Source of the DNA: Halomonas zincidurans B6
Lineage (GTDB): Bacteria; Pseudomonadota; Gammaproteobacteria; Pseudomonadales; Halomonadaceae
Reading direction: 5' to 3'
Assembly: GCF_000731955.1 (NCBI RefSeq)
Contig: NZ_JNCK01000001.1
Span: 3,410,001 to 3,474,000, forward strand
Length of the DNA stretch: 64,000 nt
Part shown: positions 17,410-24,986 of the stretch, piece by piece
Numbering within the stretch: position 1 is the stretch's first letter
How the letters are laid out: each line of letters begins with the position of its first letter
The notes under the pieces: model-generated
Database searches by the model: none
What the model was told of the DNA's origin: nothing
What the model saw: only the letters and a program-made list of their open reading frames with translations
Translations under genes and position numbers: made by a program

Positions 17410-18868
17410 AGAGCACCTGCTGGATTCGTCACTCTGGAAGGAACGTCTATTTACCGGGCACTGGGTCGAGGGCAACGGCGAGGCGCTGACCGTGCGCGCC
17501 CCGGGCAGCGGCGAGACGCTGGGACGGGCGGCCACCGGGGACGCCGCCCAGGTCGCCATCGCCGCTCAAGCCGGCCGGGACGCCGCCGCCGAGTGGTTCG
17601 AACACCCCTACGACGACCGGGCCGAGGTGCTGCGCCAGGCCGCCCGGCTGACCGAAACGCACCGTCAGGAGATCGAGCGGTGGCTGGTGCTCGAGAGCGG
17701 CTCGACACCGGCCAAGGCCGCGTTCGAAGTCATGCTGACGATCAAGGCGCTGCACAAGGCCTCGGAGCTGCCGTCGACGGCGGCTGGCGAGGTGCTGCCG
17801 TCGACGCCCGGTCGACTGAGCCTGGCCCGGCGGCGACCGCTGGGTGTGGTCGGCGTGATCGCGCCGTTCAACTTCCCGCTGTATCTGGCCATTCGCGCGG
17901 TGGCGCCGGCACTGGCGCTGGGCAATGGCGTGGTGCTCAAGCCCGATCCGCGCACCACGGTGTGCGGCGGCTTCTCCATCGCGCGGCTTTTCGAGCGGGC
18001 AGGCCTTCCGGCCGGTGTGCTGTCGGTGCTGCCGGGCGGCCGCGAGGTCGGTTCGGCGCTGGTCGAGGACGAGAACATCGCGATGATCCAGTTCACCGGC
18101 TCCACCGCCGCCGGGCGCAAGATCGGCGAACGCGCCGGCGCTCAGCTCAAGAAGGTCTCGCTGGAACTGGGCGGCAAGAACGCGCTTATCGTGCTGGACG
18201 ATGCCGACATCGAGCAGGCGGTCAGCAACGCCAGTTGGGGCACCTATCTGCACCAGGGGCAGATCTGCATGTCCTGCGGCCGCATTCTGGTCCATCGGAC
18301 CATCTACGACACCTTCGTCGAGCGGCTGACCGAGCGGGCGCGGGGCCTGAGCGTCGGCGACCCGGCCATCGAAGACGTGGCCCTCGGCCCCCTGATCGAT
18401 GAGGGCCAGCGCGATCATGCCGTCGACCTGCTGGCCCGCGCCCGCGAGGCCGGGGCGAGCGTCCGGGTCGGCGGCGAGACCCGGGGGCTCTTTTTCCAGC
18501 CGGCGGTGGTCTGCGATGTGACGCCCGACAACCCGCTCTTTCACGAGGAAACCTTCGCGCCCGTGGCCGTGGTCATTCCCTTCGACAGCGACGACGAGGC
18601 GGTGCGCCTTGCCAACGACACCGAGTACGGCCTGTCCGCCGGCGTGATTTCCCGTGATGTCGGGCGCGCCCTGCGACTGGGCGAGCGGCTCAATACCGGG
18701 CTCTTGCACATCAACGACCAGACCGTCGATGACGAAGTGATCAATCCCTTCGGCGGCGTCGGGGCCTCCGGCAACGGCACCGCGGTCGGCGGCCCGGCCA
18801 ATCTCGACGAATTCACCCAGTGGCAGTGGCTGACGCTGAAAAGCGAGGCGCCGGTCTATCCGTTGTAA
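17402..18868 (+). CDS. xylC: Aryl-aldehyde dehydrogenase (benzaldehyde/salicylaldehyde type)
   Basis: This 488-residue NAD(P)+-dependent aldehyde dehydrogenase has the cofactor motif PFNFP near 155-159, the general base Glu255 in LELGGKN and the nucleophile Cys289 in GQICMS. It resembles XylC and salicylaldehyde dehydrogenases. The ATG at 17402 is seven bases from GGAG; an ATG six bases upstream is too close to it. It overlaps the hydroxylase stop by 8 bp. Benzaldehyde would give benzoate for BenABC, and salicylaldehyde would give salicylate for the preceding hydroxylase. Confidence 0.85.
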   Translation: MAEEHLLDSSLWKERLFTGHWVEGNGEALTVRAPGSGETLGRAATGDAAQVAIAAQAGRDAAAEWFEHPYDDRAEVLRQAARLTETHRQEIERWLVLESGSTPAKAAFEVMLTIKALHKASELPSTAAGEVLPSTPGRLSLARRRPLGVVGVIAPFNFPLYLAIRAVAPALALGNGVVLKPDPRTTVCGGFSIARLFERAGLPAGVLSVLPGGREVGSALVEDENIAMIQFTGSTAAGRKIGERAGAQLKKVSLELGGKNALIVLDDADIEQAVSNASWGTYLHQGQICMSCGRILVHRTIYDTFVERLTERARGLSVGDPAIEDVALGPLIDEGQRDHAVDLLARAREAGASVRVGGETRGLFFQPAVVCDVTPDNPLFHEETFAPVAVVIPFDSDDEAVRLANDTEYGLSAGVISRDVGRALRLGERLNTGLLHINDQTVDDEVINPFGGVGASGNGTAVGGPANLDEFTQWQWLTLKSEAPVYPL

Positions 18869-18921
18869 ACGTTCGCGCACGGCAGGAACCGGGCGCGTTT
18901 GATCCGACATCGAGGTGACTC

Positions 18922-20046
18922 ATGACAACCAGCAATCAGATAGCCATCAAGGCAGCGGTAACGCGGGAAAAGGGCGGCGCGTTTCAACTGGAGGACATGA
19001 CGCTCAGGGCGCCCCGCGAAGACGAGGTGCTGGTGCGGATCGTAGCTACCGGCATGTGCCATACCGACCTGATCGTGCGCGATCAGCTCTACCCGGTGCC
19101 GCTGCCGGCGGTACTGGGCCATGAAGGCGCCGGCGTGGTCGAGGCGGTGGGCCCGGCGGTGCACTCGCTCGAGGTCGGCGATCACGTGGTGCTGAGCTAC
19201 GCCCACTGCGGCGATTGCCGACCCTGCGATGCGGGCTACGCCTCCTATTGCGACGAGTTCTTTGCCCGCAATTTCAGCGGCGCCGGCCCCGACGGACAGC
19301 AGGCGCTCCGTGACGCCAGCGGCCAGCCCGTGCACGATCATTTCTTCGGTCAGTCCTCCTTTGCCACCTACGCACTGAGTCGTGAAAACAACGCCGTGCG
19401 CGTGAGCCGGGAGGCGCCGCTCGAGCTTCTGGGCCCGCTCGGGTGCGGCATTCAGACCGGCGCCGGCGCGGTCATCAATACGCTGGGCGTCACGCCCGGC
19501 AGCCGCTTCTGTGCCTTCGGCGCCGGTGCGGTCGGGCTCTCCGCGGTCATGGCCGCCCGCGTCGCCGGCGCCACCACCATCATCGCCGTCGACATGATCG
19601 ATTCCCGTCTCGAACTGGCCCTGGCGCTGGGCGCGACCCACGTGATCAATGCCGGCAAGGAATCCGTGGTCGAGCGCGTTCGCGAGCTGAGCGATGGCGG
19701 CGTGAACTTCGCGCTGGAATCGACGGGGCGGCCCGAGGTCCTGCGCCAGGGCGTCGATGCGCTCGGCGGCCTGGGCGTGCTCGGGGTGGTGGGGGCGCCG
19801 GCGCTGGGTACCGAAGCCGCGTTCGACGTCAACGACCTGCTGCTGGGCGGCAAGAGCATCCGCGGCATCGTCGAGGGCGACAGCGTGGCCCGGCGCTTCA
19901 TCCCGCAGCTGGTCGAGCTGCACATGCAGGGGCGCTTTCCGTTCGATCGACTGGTGAAGTTCTACGACTTCGCCGACATCGAACAGGCAGCCGCCGACAG
20001 TGAAAAAGGAATCACGCTGAAGCCGGTCCTGCGGCTGTCGCGCTGA
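18922..20046 (+). CDS. xylB: Zinc-dependent aryl-alcohol dehydrogenase (XylB-like)
   Basis: This 374-residue medium-chain dehydrogenase has catalytic zinc ligands Cys46, His67 (GHEGAG) and Cys175 (PLGCG), structural zinc ligands Cys96, Cys99, Cys102 and Cys110, and the Rossmann motif GAGAVG at 200-205. The pattern matches benzyl-alcohol dehydrogenases. It lies 53 bp after the aldehyde dehydrogenase with a GAGGTGA ribosome site. Together the two genes oxidise aryl alcohols to aryl acids. No xylMA-like monooxygenase is present, so the alcohols would come from outside. Confidence 0.85.
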   Translation: MTTSNQIAIKAAVTREKGGAFQLEDMTLRAPREDEVLVRIVATGMCHTDLIVRDQLYPVPLPAVLGHEGAGVVEAVGPAVHSLEVGDHVVLSYAHCGDCRPCDAGYASYCDEFFARNFSGAGPDGQQALRDASGQPVHDHFFGQSSFATYALSRENNAVRVSREAPLELLGPLGCGIQTGAGAVINTLGVTPGSRFCAFGAGAVGLSAVMAARVAGATTIIAVDMIDSRLELALALGATHVINAGKESVVERVRELSDGGVNFALESTGRPEVLRQGVDALGGLGVLGVVGAPALGTEAAFDVNDLLLGGKSIRGIVEGDSVARRFIPQLVELHMQGRFPFDRLVKFYDFADIEQAAADSEKGITLKPVLRLSR

Positions 20047-20109
20047 CAGGGAGCGCCATTGCCGGGAAAGGCGCCGTCATTTATTCCAACAACAATCCGG
20101 GAGCACACC

Positions 20110-21354
20110 ATGAAACATCTCGAAAAAGGCATCAGTCTGCGCCACGCACCTGCCGACTTCCTCAGAGATCTCAACGCCGACAACTTCAGCGCCGGCCTGG
20201 TGGCCGGTATCTTCGGTCTCAGCGCCGGTATCATCCATATCAGCGCCGGCATCGCCGCCGGACTCCCCAAGGAGTTCACCTTGCTGTGGGTGATCAGCTA
20301 CCTTTTCATCAACGGCCTGTTCGGACTTTTTCTCCCGGCCTACTATCGGCTGCCGCTGCCGATGGCCAACTCCATTCCGGGGGCGCTGCTGTTTGCGGCC
20401 ATCATCCCCACCGTAGGACTCAATGAGGCCCTGGGAGCGACGCTGATCGCCGGGGCGATCTCGCTGGTCGTCGGCCTGGCCGGGTGGATGAGCCTGGTCA
20501 TGCGGCTGATCCCGATGCCCATCGTCATGGGCATGGTCGCGGGCATCCTGCTCAAGTTCGGCACCAACATGGTGATGCCGCTTCAGAACGCCATGCTGCC
20601 GGCGGTGGTGATGATTCTGGCCTTCTTCATGGCGCCGCGCTTTCTGCGCCGGGTGCCGCCGCTGGTCGTCGCCCTGCTGGTCGGGGTCGCCTACATGGCG
20701 CTCTCCGGGGCCGACTTCTCCGGGGTAACGTTCTCGATCAAGTTCCCCGAGTTCATCGTGCCCACGTTCACCCTGGAGGCTTTCCTGGCCTATGGGCTGC
20801 CGCTGGCGCTGATCCTGGTGGGCATGGAGACGCCGGCCGGCGTGGGCCTGGTGAAAGGCATGGGCTATCGCGAGGTGCCGGCCAACGGCATCACCGCCGT
20901 GGGTGGCATCGGCACCATGGTTTCGGCCTTCTTCAACCTGCACAGCACCTGCATCGCCGCGCCGATGACCGGCATCTGCTCTTCTCCAGAGTCGGGCGCT
21001 CACGACAAGCGCTGGGTGGCCGCGGTGATCGTCGGCATCATCTTCGTGGTGGCGGCCCCCTTCTACGGCTTCGTGTTCAGCCTGATCGAGGCGATGCCCA
21101 GCTACTTCATCGCCATCATCGCCGGCCTGGCGCTGCTGCGGGTGATCGGCTCGGCGATGCACATCACCTTCTCCGGCAAGCATGAGGTGGGCGCGATGTT
21201 CTCCTTTCTGATTGCGGTCTCGGGCCTGGAGATCCTGGGGATCGGCTCCTCCTTCTGGGCCCTGGTGCTGGGGGCGGGGCTGTCGATGCTCGTCGAGTTC
21301 AAGGACTTCGAATTCAGCCGTCGGGATCGGGTCGCGGACGAACCCGCGGCGTGA
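20110..21354 (+). CDS. BenE-type benzoate/aromatic-acid transporter 1
   Basis: This 414-residue inner-membrane protein has about 12 hydrophobic helices and the BenE-type architecture (benzoate:H+ symporter, of the nucleobase-transporter-like fold). Visible family segments are NSIPGALLFAAIIPT, GMVAGILLKFG, and HSTCIAAPMTGICSSPESGAHDKRW about two thirds along. The ATG follows GGGAGCACACC. It is 63 bp after the alcohol dehydrogenase. The sequence is clearly different from the neighbouring BenE-like gene, so the two are old paralogues rather than a recent duplication and may take different aromatic acids. Confidence 0.85.
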   Translation: MKHLEKGISLRHAPADFLRDLNADNFSAGLVAGIFGLSAGIIHISAGIAAGLPKEFTLLWVISYLFINGLFGLFLPAYYRLPLPMANSIPGALLFAAIIPTVGLNEALGATLIAGAISLVVGLAGWMSLVMRLIPMPIVMGMVAGILLKFGTNMVMPLQNAMLPAVVMILAFFMAPRFLRRVPPLVVALLVGVAYMALSGADFSGVTFSIKFPEFIVPTFTLEAFLAYGLPLALILVGMETPAGVGLVKGMGYREVPANGITAVGGIGTMVSAFFNLHSTCIAAPMTGICSSPESGAHDKRWVAAVIVGIIFVVAAPFYGFVFSLIEAMPSYFIAIIAGLALLRVIGSAMHITFSGKHEVGAMFSFLIAVSGLEILGIGSSFWALVLGAGLSMLVEFKDFEFSRRDRVADEPAA

Positions 21355-21450
21355 CGCCGGGTGGGCGGACCCATCAGAGATTTCCGGTATCCTCCTTGGC
21401 CTGCGAGCCGTCCTGACAGCGCGGGCCTTTTTTGCGCTTCGAGGTGAGAC

Positions 21451-22653
21451 ATGCAGTTGCACAGGGACTGGTCGGTGTCGGCGACCACGGCGGGCTTTCT
21501 GGCCGTGCTGATCTCCTACGCCGGCCCGCTGGCGATCTTCTTTCAGGCCGCCCAGAGCGCCAATATTTCCCCGGCGATGATGACTTCCTGGGTGTGGGCC
21601 ATCTCGCTGGGCGCGGCGATCTCGGGCATCGTGCTGAGCGCGTGGCTGAAGGTGCCGGTAATCACTGCCTGGTCGGCACCCGGTACCGCGCTGCTGGTCA
21701 CGCTGTTTCCCGAACTGTCGCTCAACGAGGCGGTGGGTGCCTACCTGACCGCCGCACTGATCATCCTGGCGGTCGGCGTCACGGGCACCTTCGATCGGCT
21801 GATGCAGGCGCTACCCCGGGGTATCGCGGCAGGCATGATGGCAGGCATTCTATTCCAGTTCGGGCTGGGCGCCTTCCAGGCCATTGAAGGCACGCCCGCG
21901 CTGGCGCTGGGCATGCTGATGGCCTATCTGCTGTTCAAGCGCCTGGTGCCACGCTACTGCCTGATCCTGCTGTTGATCACCGGCGCCGGCCTGGCCGTCG
22001 GCTTGGAGGATGCCGCGTTGGGCGGTTTGCGCTGGCAACTGGCGTCGCCGATGTTCATCGCTCCCGAATGGAGCTGGCAAGCCACGCTGAGTCTGGCGAT
22101 TCCGCTGGTGCTGGTGAGCCTGACGGGGCAATTCCTGCCGGGCATGGCGATCATGCGCGGGGCCGGCTATCACACCCGTGCCCGACCGATCATCGCTGTG
22201 ACCAGCCTGACCTCGCTGGTCACGGCACTGTTCGGCGGTATCACCACGGTTGTGGCGGCGATCACCGCGGCGATCTGCACCGGCAAGGATGCCCACCCGG
22301 ACCCCGACAAGCGCTATGTCGCCGGCATCGCCAACGGCTTGTTCTATCTGGTCGGTGGATCCTTCGCGGGCACTATCGTTGCCCTGTTCACCGTGTTGCC
22401 GGGAGCGTTCGTTGCCGTGCTGGCCGGCCTGGCATTGATCGGGGCGATCAGCGGCAACATCATGACGGTGATCGAGGCCGAGGATCATCGCGAGGCCTCC
22501 GTCATCACCTTCCTGGTCACCGCCTCGGGCCTGAGCCTTTTTGGTCTGGGCGCCGCCTTCTGGGGCGTGGTGATCGGTTGCGTGGCTTACGCGTTACTGC
22601 ATCATCGTTACCGCAAGCGTCGAAACTATCACCGGCAGTTCGTTTCCAAGTAA
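21451..22653 (+). CDS. benE: BenE-type benzoate/aromatic-acid transporter 2
   Basis: This 400-residue protein with about 12 membrane helices is closer to classical BenE/YdcO: the N-terminus has SYAGPLAIFFQAAQ, the first half WSAPGTALLVT and MMAGILFQFGLG, and the second half GGITTVVAAITAAICTGKDAHPDP. It lies 96 bp after the first transporter. The gap holds the short direct pairing GCGC...GCGC around a T6 run, possibly a weak attenuator. It is the last gene of the catabolic island before the repeat and intron region. Confidence 0.87.
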   Translation: MQLHRDWSVSATTAGFLAVLISYAGPLAIFFQAAQSANISPAMMTSWVWAISLGAAISGIVLSAWLKVPVITAWSAPGTALLVTLFPELSLNEAVGAYLTAALIILAVGVTGTFDRLMQALPRGIAAGMMAGILFQFGLGAFQAIEGTPALALGMLMAYLLFKRLVPRYCLILLLITGAGLAVGLEDAALGGLRWQLASPMFIAPEWSWQATLSLAIPLVLVSLTGQFLPGMAIMRGAGYHTRARPIIAVTSLTSLVTALFGGITTVVAAITAAICTGKDAHPDPDKRYVAGIANGLFYLVGGSFAGTIVALFTVLPGAFVAVLAGLALIGAISGNIMTVIEAEDHREASVITFLVTASGLSLFGLGAAFWGVVIGCVAYALLHHRYRKRRNYHRQFVSK

Positions 22654-22714
22654 CCCGGACCTTCTTTTAAATGGTTCTTCGCAGATCAGCGTGAAACGTC
22701 AAGGCCTCGCTATT

Positions 22715-22734
22715 GGGAATAAATTGCCTCCCAC
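22715..22734 (-). repeat. REP-like palindromic unit A
   Basis: Read on the minus strand, GTGGGAGGCAATTTATTCCC is a member of a GTGGGAG...TTCCC palindrome family found four times around the group II intron. It lies 62 bp after the benE-type gene. Confidence 0.6.
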
Positions 22735-22780
22735 GCGACCCGGCCTGGATGGCCATTTGGACCATGGGGCCGGGGATTTT

Positions 22781-22806
22781 TGTGGGAGGGAACTTGTTCC
22801 CGATTG
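22781..22806 (+). repeat. REP-like palindromic unit B
   Basis: TGTGGGAGGGAACTTGTTCC followed by CGATTG is a palindromic REP-like unit (GGGAAC-TT-GTTCC core). It faces unit A and unit C, as REP pairs usually do. Members with the TGTGGGAGCGA...TCGCGA pattern are widespread intergenic repeats in pseudomonads and relatives. Confidence 0.65.
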
Positions 22807-22852
22807 GCGCCGCAGGCGCCCGGCATGGCCGGGAAGGTACAGTGCCCGCCGC

Positions 22853-22875
22853 CATCGCGAATACATTCGCTCCCA
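22853..22875 (-). repeat. REP-like palindromic unit C, cut by the intron
   Basis: Read on the minus strand this is TGGGAGCGAATGTATTCGCG plus ATG, with the stem CGAAT-GT-ATTCG. The group II intron begins immediately after it, and joining the two exons restores the missing bases of the TGTGGGAG start, so the intron sits inside this REP. Confidence 0.7.
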
Positions 22876-23387
22876 GTGCGCCCGTGAAGGCGTGCACACA
22901 ACTCGGTGGAAGTCCGAGTCGGGGTAAGCCATGGCCCCGTAGTCGAAGGTAACTGCGTCGCCGCGAGGCGGGGTGGAGAGCAACCGGAGGCGAACTGGCG
23001 GTCCGTAGGATGACGAACTCGATTCGGCCGGGTCAGGTGGCGAGCTTGCTGGGAGACAGCGAAGCCTGAAACGCACCCGTCGCGCTGGGGTGGCGGCTAA
23101 AGCGACGGCGGGACCTGCCAGGTGGTTGGAGGCGGAACGTCAGGAAGGGTGCACGAGATAAGCGGGGAGTCCTAGTCACCGAGGTGACGGCGGCCAGGGG
23201 TCAGAGCCTTCATAGTACCGGCGTGCGGATCACGCCTTGGCCACGGCTCATCCCGGCGAAAGCAGGGATCTAGAGATGCGGGAGTGCTAACTCTGCCTAC
23301 CGCCAAGACGCCGTACAGGAGGCGCAGAGAACAGAACCTGTGCCGAGGGAAGGGAGGCAGGAAGATGGATGCGAGAGACGACCAGAG

Positions 23388-24722
23388 ATGAGCGAACGCA
23401 ACAGCACAGCATCGATAGTGTCCCCCCGTGGGACTAAGCAAGGTGCGTCATCCCCCGCCGCTATGGCGGGGGTTGACCGCTCAATCTGGACGGACCGCAT
23501 GTTGGCGGCGCTGGATAACGGCGTCAAAGGACGTAAATGGTTCAGCCTGATCGACAAGGTACACCGCTCGTCGACCCTAGCGAGTGCCTGGCTACAGGTC
23601 TACCGCAACCAGGGTGCAGCGGGGGTCGATCGGCAAAGCGTGTCACGCTTCGCCGCGCAGTCCGGACGCCACCTTGAGGAGCTCCAGGCCGACCTGGCGG
23701 CGGGGCGGTACCGCCCACAGGCGGTGCGGCGGATCGAGATCCCCAAGGGCGACGGCAAGACACGCCCGTTGGCTATCCCTACCGTCAAGGACCGCATCGT
23801 TCAGGCGGCGCTCAAGCGTGTCATCGAACCGATTCTCGAGCACGAGTTCCTGCCGATGAGCTATGGCTTCCGACCAGGAAGAGGCTGCAAGGACGCCTTG
23901 CGGGCCGTCGATGATGGCCTCAAGGCCGGCATGACCTGGGGGGTCGACGCCGACCTGCAGGGTTACTTCGACAGCATCCCGCATGACCGCCTCATGAGCC
24001 GTGTTGAGGAACGGCTCAGCGATGGTCGGTTGTTGTCACTGCTGCGTGCCTGGCTGACGCAGGACATCGTTAGCGAGATGAACTGCTGGAGCCCCACCGC
24101 GGGAGCGCCGCAAGGAGCGATCATCAGCCCCTTGCTGGCGAATCTCTACCTGCACCCGCTGGACCAGGAGATGACCCAGCGCGGCTATCGCATGGTGCGG
24201 TATGCCGACGACTTTGTCATCCTCTGTTACAGCGAGCAGGAGGCCCGGCAGGCCCTGGCCCACGTGCAGGACTGGGTGATGACGAATGGCCTGACCCTGC
24301 ACCCCGACAAGCCCCATATCGGTGACTGTCGACAACGCGGCGAGGGCTTCGACTTCCTGGGCTACCGCTTCGAGGCGGGAAAGCGCTGGGTACGTAGGAA
24401 GAGTCTCAGAGCCTTCAAGGACAAGGTGAGAAGCAAGACGCGGCGGACGGAAGGCAAGAGTCTGCGGCAGATCATCGCCTCACTCAATCCTCTGCTAAGA
24501 GGCTGGTTCGGCTACTTCCGACACGCCTATCGGACAACGTTCCGGCCGTTGGATGGCTTCATCCGCCGACGGCTTCGCGCCATCCTGCGCAAGCAGGAGA
24601 AACGCCCTGGGCGTGGCAACACCGGAACAGACACGCGACGTTGGCCCAATAGGTTCTTCGCCGCTGCCGGGCTTTTCACCCTAGCCGAAGCCTGGCAGCA
24701 AGCGAGCCAATCACGATGTTGA
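23388..24722 (+). CDS. ltrA: Group II intron reverse transcriptase/maturase
   Basis: This 444-residue intron-encoded protein has the RT0-RT7 fingers/palm, including KTRPLAIPTVKDRIVQ, the SYGFRPGRGCKDAL block, PQGAIISPLLANLYL and the catalytic RYADDFVIL. A maturase (X) domain follows (NPLLRGWFGYFRH). The protein ends soon after, with no HNH endonuclease domain, so retrohoming would use a hairpin or replication-fork primer. The ATG at 23388 follows AGAGACGACCAGAG; an upstream GTG in the same frame lies in the structured RNA. The RT motif is complete, so the intron may be active. Confidence 0.92.
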   Translation: MSERNSTASIVSPRGTKQGASSPAAMAGVDRSIWTDRMLAALDNGVKGRKWFSLIDKVHRSSTLASAWLQVYRNQGAAGVDRQSVSRFAAQSGRHLEELQADLAAGRYRPQAVRRIEIPKGDGKTRPLAIPTVKDRIVQAALKRVIEPILEHEFLPMSYGFRPGRGCKDALRAVDDGLKAGMTWGVDADLQGYFDSIPHDRLMSRVEERLSDGRLLSLLRAWLTQDIVSEMNCWSPTAGAPQGAIISPLLANLYLHPLDQEMTQRGYRMVRYADDFVILCYSEQEARQALAHVQDWVMTNGLTLHPDKPHIGDCRQRGEGFDFLGYRFEAGKRWVRRKSLRAFKDKVRSKTRRTEGKSLRQIIASLNPLLRGWFGYFRHAYRTTFRPLDGFIRRRLRAILRKQEKRPGRGNTGTDTRRWPNRFFAAAGLFTLAEAWQQASQSRC

Positions 24723-24736
24723 AACCATCGACTGGA

Positions 24737-24769
24737 GAGCCGTGTGCGGGAGAACCGCACGCACGGTTC
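24737..24769 (+). ncRNA. Group II intron domain V
   Basis: GAGCCGTGTGCGGG-AGAA-CCGCACGCACGGTTC folds as the canonical domain V hairpin with the GNRA-like tetraloop and the dinucleotide bulge. It begins 14 bp after the maturase stop codon and is followed by a domain VI-like stem. Confidence 0.9.
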
Positions 24770-24830
24770 GGAGGGCGGGGAGGCGAAGCCTTCCCGACCC
24801 CTATCAAGGACAAGCTAACCGGCAGGGGGC

Positions 24831-24857
24831 TGTGGGAGGGAGCTTGTTCGCGATGAT
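24831..24857 (+). repeat. REP-like palindromic unit D
   Basis: TGTGGGAGGGAGCTTGTTCG followed by CGATGAT is the fourth unit of the REP-like family, 26 bp downstream of the intron. It faces the interrupted unit C, so the pair C/D probably formed one inverted REP pair before the intron arrived. Confidence 0.65.
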
Positions 24858-24986
24858 CTGTGCCGCATTTCCCGGCAAAATGCGATGAACCTTTTAAATG
24901 ACTAACATCTGCCAGCTTTATCAATGACAATAAACATTGAAAATGGGTGTTAAAAATAGCCATCAAAGCGCTGGCATTTATATTTT

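Larger units (their letters stand above)
22876..24804 (+). mobile_element. Group II intron inserted in a REP element
   Basis: The element is about 1.93 kb. The 5' end GTGCGCCCGTGAAGGCGTG, followed by GTGGAAGTCCGAG, is the conserved start of bacterial group II introns. Roughly 510 bp of structured RNA (domains I-III) precede the reverse-transcriptase gene in domain IV. Domain V is at 24737-24769 and a domain VI-like stem (GGGCGGGGAGGC...GCCTTCCCGACCC) leads to a 3' end CCCCTAT. The boundaries are supported because exons 5' ...CTCCCA and 3' CAAGG rebuild the REP sequence CTCCCACA. Insertion just after a hairpin and the absence of an endonuclease domain resemble class C introns, but I cannot assign the class firmly. 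Confidence 0.88.
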
